Shown in pieces: positions 59,260-64,000 of a stretch of DNA of 64,000 bases (position 1 is the first letter of the stretch; every line of letters begins with the position of its first letter). Source of the DNA: Methylomonas albis (lineage in GTDB: Bacteria > Pseudomonadota > Gammaproteobacteria > Methylococcales > Methylomonadaceae); NCBI RefSeq assembly GCF_014850955.1, contig NZ_JACXSS010000001.1, forward strand, positions 3,286,001 through 3,350,000, given 5' to 3'. The notes under the pieces were generated by a model. That model ran no database searches, had not been told where the DNA came from, and was given only the letters and a program-made list of their open reading frames with translations. The position numbers were made by a program, and so were the translations under genes.

Positions 59260-60339
59260 CTAATCGTTGCTGTAAAAACCGCTGAAGGTATAGCGCTCAT
59301 GGATATGCCGTAGCAGCACCATAATCACCGACGCCACCGGTAAAGCCAACAACACGCCTAAAAACCCAAACAGCCGACCTCCTGCCAGCACAGCAAACAT
59401 CACCGCTACTGGGTGCAGACCTATTTTATTCCCCACCAGCCAGGGCGTCAGCAGCATGCCTTCCATGCTCTGCCCCACCCCAAAAACCATTAAAACCGGC
59501 AACAAATGCATCGCATCCTGAAATTGCAGCAGCGCCGCCATGCAGGCGAAAACGATACCGGTAATAGCGCCCATATACGGCACAAAACTGACCAAACCGG
59601 CTATCATGCCTATCACCAAGGCCAACTCGAGATCGACCAACCACAAGCCGACGCTATAAATGATGCCTAGCGCCAGCATCACGTAAAACTGGCCGCGCAT
59701 GAAGGCACCCAACACATCGTCGGCTTCGCTGGCCAGCTTCGTGACCGTGGCGGCAAAGCGGCGCGGAAACAGATCGTGAATTTGCGCCATCAATTTATCC
59801 CAATCCCGCAGCAGATAAAAAGTGATCACCGGAATCAACACCAGATTCATTACCCAACCGACGACCACGGCACCGGAATGCGAAACCGATTGGAGCAGAT
59901 TTTCGGCGGCACCTTCGCCAGCTTGCCAGTGGCTCTTGATCAGATTGAGCAACTGATCTTCCCGCAAGGGTCTAATAGTACGGCCCAGATATTTTTGTAA
60001 GATAGGGACGACTGATTTGTTAATCCAATTCAGGTAAGACGGCAGTTTGTCGATGAATTCGCCGATCTGATATTCCACGGCTGGAATGACGACGATCAAC
60101 AGCGCGGCTATGGAAAAGATGATGCCGGAAAAAACCACCATGACAGCCATGGTCCGATTCAAGTGCCAACCGCGAAATTGCAGGGTTTCCAGCCGGTCTA
60201 CTACAGGGTCACCAAGGTAGGCGAGGATAGCCGCAAACGCAAACGGCATCAGCACCGGCGCCAACAGATACAGCAGGCCGCCGAACGCCAGTATAAATGT
60301 CAGCACAAACCATCTTTGCGAATCGCTCATCTGTACCAT
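59260..60339 (-). CDS. AI-2E family transporter (PerM/YdiK-like)
   Basis: 359 residues with about eight membrane helices. The family blocks FAAILAYLGDPVVDRLE, LVLIPVITFYLLRDWDKLM and YMGAITGIVFACMAALLQF are present. Members export signalling molecules or exchange Na+/H+; the substrate here cannot be told. It lies nine bases downstream of the DedA gene. Confidence 0.92.
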   Translation of the reverse strand: MVQMSDSQRWFVLTFILAFGGLLYLLAPVLMPFAFAAILAYLGDPVVDRLETLQFRGWHLNRTMAVMVVFSGIIFSIAALLIVVIPAVEYQIGEFIDKLPSYLNWINKSVVPILQKYLGRTIRPLREDQLLNLIKSHWQAGEGAAENLLQSVSHSGAVVVGWVMNLVLIPVITFYLLRDWDKLMAQIHDLFPRRFAATVTKLASEADDVLGAFMRGQFYVMLALGIIYSVGLWLVDLELALVIGMIAGLVSFVPYMGAITGIVFACMAALLQFQDAMHLLPVLMVFGVGQSMEGMLLTPWLVGNKIGLHPVAVMFAVLAGGRLFGFLGVLLALPVASVIMVLLRHIHERYTFSGFYSND

Positions 60340-60348
60340 ATTGCACTC

Positions 60349-60984
60349 CTATTGCCTGGCTTGTTTACGCGCTTTCCAAACTTCAACCACGATCGGAAAG
60401 ATCGAAATCAGCACGATCCCTAGCACCACTAACTCGAAGTTTTTCTTGACCAGCGGAATATTGCCGAAGAAATAGCCGGCAAACACGCAGATCAATACCC
60501 ACGCGACCCCGCCGACAATGTTATACAAAATGAAATAACGGTAAGGCATTTTGCCTATTCCGGCCACGAACGGCGCAAAGGTGCGCACGATCGGTACAAA
60601 GCGGGCCAGCACGATGGTTTTGCCACCGTAGGTATCGTAAAACGCTTGGGCACGATCAAGATGCTCACGGTTTACCCAGCTCAGCGAATAAGCGCGCTGA
60701 CCAATGCTGCGGCCTATCCAATAATTAAGGGTATCGCCCAATATTGCCGCAAACCCCAGCACCCCAAGCAATACCGGAAGATTGAAAGCGTCCATCGCCA
60801 CAAACGCGCCAGCGGCAAACAACAGCGAATCCCCAGGCAAAAACGGCATTACTACAAAACCGGTCTCCACAAAAATCACCAAAAACAAGATGGCATAGGT
60901 CAGCGCACCGTATTCGCTAATGATATTGGCCAAATGTTTATCGATGTGCAGCAGAATGTCGATCAGATAGTGTAGCCAGTCCAT
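60349..60984 (-). CDS. DedA/VTT-family membrane protein
   Basis: 211 residues. The hallmark FVETGFVVMPFLPGDSLLFAAGAF and the GRSIGQRAYSL, ARFVPIVRTFAPFVAG segments are clear. Members flip or transport phospholipids or undecaprenyl phosphate and support membrane potential. It precedes the AI-2E gene in the same operon. Confidence 0.93.
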   Translation of the reverse strand: MDWLHYLIDILLHIDKHLANIISEYGALTYAILFLVIFVETGFVVMPFLPGDSLLFAAGAFVAMDAFNLPVLLGVLGFAAILGDTLNYWIGRSIGQRAYSLSWVNREHLDRAQAFYDTYGGKTIVLARFVPIVRTFAPFVAGIGKMPYRYFILYNIVGGVAWVLICVFAGYFFGNIPLVKKNFELVVLGIVLISIFPIVVEVWKARKQARQ

Positions 60985-61046
60985 GTATCACTCTTTGTGT
61001 TAAAAATATGGGTAAAAACTGCCGTCGGTGGCGAAATTTTCTCGCC

Positions 61047-61370
61047 TTATAAAAAATAGGCTGCTACGGCCGCGCTGATCAAGCCCAGTACAGCCGCCAA
61101 CACCCATAGCCAGACTTTGCCGGGTCTAGCCACTTTTTCTTGATATTCAACCCCATCAATTCTGGCATTGACAGCCTTGAGCTTGCCCCCGGTATCGCGG
61201 GCAACTTCATAAAACATTACATCACCGCGCACAGGACGGCGGGCCATGCCATTTAAAGAGGATATGTGTACAAATATATCTTTATCGCCATTATCCGGCT
61301 GAATGAAGCCAAAGCCTCTATCGTCTTTCCAGGTTTTTAAAACACCTTTTTGGATGGTCGTATCCGCCAT
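61047..61370 (-). CDS. Cold-shock-domain protein with C-terminal membrane helix
   Basis: Start preferred at 61370 because AGAGG lies seven bases before that ATG. About 107 residues. The N-terminal CSD has KGVLKTWKDDRGFGFIQP and the RNP-2-like DIFVHISSL. A C-terminal helix (WLWVLAAVLGLISAAVAAYF) anchors it. The usual CSD-DUF1294 proteins have several helices; here only one remains. It would place a nucleic-acid-binding domain at the inner membrane. Confidence 0.85.
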   Translation of the reverse strand: MADTTIQKGVLKTWKDDRGFGFIQPDNGDKDIFVHISSLNGMARRPVRGDVMFYEVARDTGGKLKAVNARIDGVEYQEKVARPGKVWLWVLAAVLGLISAAVAAYFL

Positions 61371-61373
61371 CAT

Positions 61374-61745
61374 TTCACCTCTAGTAAATTATTATTCTTG
61401 TACATTTAGTCTGAAACATCCGGCGATACTTATAAATCCTCGCCCGGCAAATTCACTGTCCCTAAAATATATAGTCCGGCTTGGTGCACTGGACCATAGC
61501 CGACTTTGTGAGCGCCAGTAAAGCACGACAACATATTAGTTGTTCATTACCCCTAAATAGGGTTACTGATCGGCTCACCCTGTTGCCAGTTCTGTTAGCG
61601 TTGTAATTTGCGAATGACGACAGCAACACCTGCGTCGATGTTCAGAAAAACACTGACAAATCGGCTAACGGCGTTTTTCACCGATAACCGATCCGATTGG
61701 AGACAAAGCGACGTTTCCAGCTATCGTGCAAAACGTCGACTCGGA
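61374..61745. other. Intergenic region with two dyad-symmetric sites
   Basis: No gene. Two inverted repeats lie close together: ACAAC-ATATTA-GTTGT at 61528-61543 and CCCTA-AA-TAGGG at 61551-61562 (within TACCCCTAAATAGGGTTA). Spaced by seven bases, they could be operators, but they lie about 160 bases upstream of the cold-shock gene start and nothing confirms it. Confidence 0.4.
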
Positions 61746-62108
61746 TTAAAACTTTTTGTCAATCAAAACCTTATCATCGATAACCAGCTTAGACACGCCT
61801 CCCAAAGCCAAATGCAAGGTGCATGATGCCGTTTTGAAATTAGAATCTTTCTCGCCTATCCATTCCATCTTGACGTAGGTGGTTTTGTCGGTATCGGTTT
61901 TGGACGGGAAATACACCTGAGTACCGGTTTTGTTTTCGATCAACTTCGGACATTTTTGGTTAGCCATTTCTTGCATGGCTACCAGTGTGCGAATTTGCGC
62001 GGCGGCTTCTTTCTCCTCGTTGGATTGATCTTTGCTGACGGCCACCAAGATAAAACCGGCTACAAACACCCCCACGACAGCGATCATCAATTTCTGTGTT
62101 TCACCCAT
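61746..62108 (-). CDS. Membrane-anchored periplasmic hypothetical protein
   Basis: 120 residues. A N-terminal helix (KLMIAVVGVFVAGFILVAV) anchors it. The soluble part is charged and includes a cysteine pair (NQKCPKLIE and KTASCTLHL) that may form a disulfide. It has a good ribosome site (AGAGGAG). I do not recognise the family. Confidence 0.6.
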   Translation of the reverse strand: MGETQKLMIAVVGVFVAGFILVAVSKDQSNEEKEAAAQIRTLVAMQEMANQKCPKLIENKTGTQVYFPSKTDTDKTTYVKMEWIGEKDSNFKTASCTLHLALGGVSKLVIDDKVLIDKKF

Positions 62109-62213
62109 TGTTGCTCTCCTCTGTTTTGTAGTTATTTTTTCGGCGAATCCGAATTGTCACCCTTCGGATTCTATGCCAATTGGCCGGTATCGGCAATGCG
62201 CCAGACAAAAGCC

Positions 62214-62621
62214 TTACTGCGGATCCACCTGTGCGATCCAGTCACCCAAGTTGTAATAGTTGGTAATACGCGCCACTTTGCCGTCGCGGATGTCGAAAAA
62301 TGCGCCGGCCGGCAACCGGTAAGTCTGACCATTGGCATCAGGAAGACCTTCGTCGGTATTCAGGTATTCGCCCAACACCACAAACTCGGCCGCGCCACGC
62401 GTACCGTCTTCGTTGACCATAATCACCATGTCCACCAACTGTTCTTTATAATGGTGATTCATTTTTTTCATGAACTCAGCAAACGCGGCCTTGCCTTGCT
62501 CGCGGTCGCCCTGGTTAATGTCATGCACCACATCCTCGGTCAACAAGCTCAGAAAGGTATCCATGTCGCCGCTGTTGAATGCTTGATAGTACTGTTCGAT
62601 AAGTTTTTTTGCTTGTTGCAT
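62214..62621 (-). CDS. Ketosteroid-isomerase-related/SnoaL-like protein
   Basis: Start at 62621 (MQQAKKLIEQYYQAFNSGD), 135 residues. An NTF2-like cone fold is indicated by YYQAFNSGDMDTFLSLLTED, KAAFAEFMKKMNHHYKEQLVD and FFDIRDGKVARITNYYNL. This matches the isomerase-related subgroup; no catalytic claim can be made. Confidence 0.8.
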   Translation of the reverse strand: MQQAKKLIEQYYQAFNSGDMDTFLSLLTEDVVHDINQGDREQGKAAFAEFMKKMNHHYKEQLVDMVIMVNEDGTRGAAEFVVLGEYLNTDEGLPDANGQTYRLPAGAFFDIRDGKVARITNYYNLGDWIAQVDPQ

Positions 62622-62642
62622 AGTGGTCTTGATGCCTAGATT

Positions 62643-62679
62643 AAAAACCGGCAATTCTGCCAGAAGCCCGGTTTTTTTT
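62643..62679. terminator. Bidirectional terminator between the cobO and SnoaL-like genes
   Basis: Stem AAAAACCGG (62643-62651) with CCGGTTTTT (62668-62676). A smaller stem TTCTG/CAGAA sits within the loop. Runs of T on both strands allow use by cobO on the minus strand. Confidence 0.85.
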
Positions 62680-62683
62680 CAGC

Positions 62684-63274
62684 TTAAAATTCCACGCCCT
62701 GTTCCGCCTTGATACCGCCTTCAAACGCATGTTTGATTCTGGTCATTTCGGTAACTGTATTGGCAACAGCAATGACTTCCGGTGCGGCATTGCGACCGGT
62801 CATTACCAGATGCAGCCAGGCCGGTTTGTGGTTTTTAATAAAATCGGCGATTTCCTGACCACTTATCCAGCCATAGCCGCAGCAATAATTGATTTCGTCG
62901 AGGATCACCAGATCGAATTCTTCGGAAAGAATTTTTTGTTTGGCAAACTCCCAAATCTCCCGACTGGTTTTAATATCCTGTTCCGGGTTCTGGGTATCCC
63001 AGGTAAAACCGTCGCCCAATGCATGCCATTCTATTTCCTCGAAACGCGTCGCAGCACGTTGCTCGCCGGTTTGCCATTGGCCTTTGATAAATTGAATCAC
63101 GCAGACTTTCATACCCCAACCGGCGGCGCGGAACACCATGCCAAACGCACTTGAGGACTTACCCTTACCTTCGCCGGCATGCACTAACACTACACCGTGT
63201 CTTCTATCTCTGGTTTTCATTAATGATGTTTCTCTTGCCGATTTATCAGCCGCTTGTTCAAACTGGTCGGGCAT
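62684..63274 (-). CDS. cobO: Corrinoid (cobyrinic acid a,c-diamide) adenosyltransferase
   Basis: 196 residues. The P-loop VHAGEGKGKSSSAFG and LVILDEINYCCGYGW, LVMTGRNAAPEVI blocks identify the CobO/BtuR family, which attaches the 5'-deoxyadenosyl group to Co(I) corrinoids. No other cobalamin gene or B12 riboswitch is visible around it. Confidence 0.96.
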   Translation of the reverse strand: MPDQFEQAADKSARETSLMKTRDRRHGVVLVHAGEGKGKSSSAFGMVFRAAGWGMKVCVIQFIKGQWQTGEQRAATRFEEIEWHALGDGFTWDTQNPEQDIKTSREIWEFAKQKILSEEFDLVILDEINYCCGYGWISGQEIADFIKNHKPAWLHLVMTGRNAAPEVIAVANTVTEMTRIKHAFEGGIKAEQGVEF

Positions 63275-63282
63275 TGTAACAA

Positions 63283-63298
63283 CTTAGTAGTAACTAAG
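63283..63298. repeat. Short inverted repeat upstream of cobO
   Basis: CTTAGT (63283-63288) and ACTAAG (63293-63298) flank AGTA, nine bases before the cobO start on the minus strand. It could be an operator or leader hairpin; no known consensus matches. Confidence 0.35.
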
Positions 63299-63406
63299 AG
63301 ACAGAAGCAGGATTGCGGCACCGCAATCGATCAGACAGGAAGCAAGGCAGAAGATTCGGTTTTGAATACTTTTGCCGCGCCCGTTTAGCAGTAATGGGGT
63401 ATTGAT

Positions 63407-64000
63407 TTAGCATTGAACTCGCTTGCGCTGAGCAGAAAAACCAAAGGCACACAAACCGGTAGCAAAGGTCCAAAACGCGGCAGGTAATGGCACAGCGGCG
63501 TAGCTAAAGCCGCTACCGCTCTGCAACTGATAACGACTATCGGATATACCGAGATACACCAAACCGGTGTTCCCGAAGTTGGCGGAAGATTGGGTTAGGG
63601 TAGGTTTGAAATAACTAGTGGCTCCCGCCCCGACTTCCAGAAAAGCATCCAGCGAAATCAAGGTATTCACCGGCACCGAAAATGTCGCCACGCCGTTACA
63701 CGACGCCAGCCATGAACAACTGAAGCTGCGCGGTGTATAACCATTTTCCGTAAAAGAGATCCTGTCACCCGTACTTAGTTGAACGGTACCGCTGGCGGCC
63801 GCGGTACCTGACAGTGCTCCCGACACCAAATAAGTCAAGGTAAGATCGATATTTCGACCGCTAGGCCCCACCAGCTTGAAGCTGTCGGCAAACGACACTT
63901 TGCTGCTGGCACTGGCGACATTCGCGGCATAGGCCGTCGCGCTGGCACTGGCGCTGGCTTTCATTACGCCGGGAGTGACAAAACCGCCGGCGGACGAGCG
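63407..64000 (-). CDS. PEP-CTERM (VPLPA-type) surface protein, N-terminus outside window
   Basis: The frame is open past base 64000. The visible 198 residues are Ala/Ser/Gly rich (ASASASATAYAAN, then VSFADSFKLVGPSG), with one cysteine pair in SCSWLASCNG. The C terminus AAVPLPAAFWTFATGLCAFG followed by the basic SAQRKR tail is the VPLPA sorting signal recognised by exosortase. Such proteins are secreted surface or biofilm components. Confidence 0.88.
   Translation of the reverse strand, partial: RSSAGGFVTPGVMKASASASATAYAANVASASSKVSFADSFKLVGPSGRNIDLTLTYLVSGALSGTAAASGTVQLSTGDRISFTENGYTPRSFSCSWLASCNGVATFSVPVNTLISLDAFLEVGAGATSYFKPTLTQSSANFGNTGLVYLGISDSRYQLQSGSGFSYAAVPLPAAFWTFATGLCAFGFSAQRKRVQC

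Noticed and set aside
63275-63406. B12 riboswitch upstream of cobO
   Set aside because: The leader is too short and lacks the B12-box sequence; only a small 6-bp inverted repeat is present.

Overview
The window reads as chromosomal DNA of a gammaproteobacterial one-carbon bacterium, most likely a methanotroph of the Methylococcales (Methylomonas-like). The grounds are a subunit A homologue of the formyltransferase/hydrolase complex (tetrahydromethanopterin-linked C1 oxidation), a VPLPA/PEP-CTERM surface protein, acetate-kinase/phosphotransacetylase genes, and gene orders around lpxB, lapD/lapG and copA that fit this class. The genus is an inference. I saw no rRNA, tRNA, CRISPR array, prophage or intact insertion sequence.

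Layout. 1-13.5 kb: end of glnA with its terminator, sdaA, a divergent globin, a YccA-type membrane protein, then a globin/lapD/lapG/metalloprotease/thioredoxin operon, an FHA-PilZ pair, and pta. 13.5-18.4 kb: ackA, then a low-coding patch with intergenic repeats, a kinase-gene remnant, a secreted beta-strand-rich protein and a decayed gene, partly bracketed by two inverted copies of a ~22-bp motif. 18.4-28.1 kb: a zinc-starvation locus. A near-perfect Zur operator precedes a ZnuD-type TonB receptor. A second Zur-like site precedes a tightly packed operon of a COG0523 GTPase, a small membrane protein, a ZIP transporter, a DUF1826 protein, an FhcA-like amidohydrolase (frameshifted at a C-run), folE2 and two more COG0523 GTPases. 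Bacterioferritin follows.

28.8-40.5 kb: a seven-gene minus-strand signalling operon (two hybrid histidine kinases, a stand-alone receiver, two kinase-less PAS sensors that share a C-terminal tail, a receiver-ATPase and a receiver-HD-GYP protein). 40.8-45.3 kb: tgt, then lpxB with two sugar-nucleotide genes resembling gnnA/gnnB, which predicts a 2,3-diamino-sugar lipid A. 45.5-49.7 kb: an operon of outer-membrane barrel protein, four-haem cytochrome, HAMP membrane protein and chemoreceptor. 49.7-52.8 kb: copper export (copZ, copA) with a Uma2 protein. 52.9-64 kb: mixed housekeeping genes (EAL-HDOD, rhodanese, hflD, mutM, a receiver/PP2C/ATPase regulator, AI-2E and DedA membrane proteins, a cold-shock-domain membrane protein, cobO) ending in a partial PEP-CTERM protein.

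The most notable system is the zinc locus. Zur regulons classically carry zinc-sparing replacements or duplicates of zinc enzymes (FolE2, PyrC2, etc.). Here an FhcA-type binuclear-metal amidohydrolase of C1 metabolism sits in that position next to folE2, suggesting that zinc limitation reaches the core methylotrophic/pterin pathway. All calls come from reading the sequence; no database search was run.
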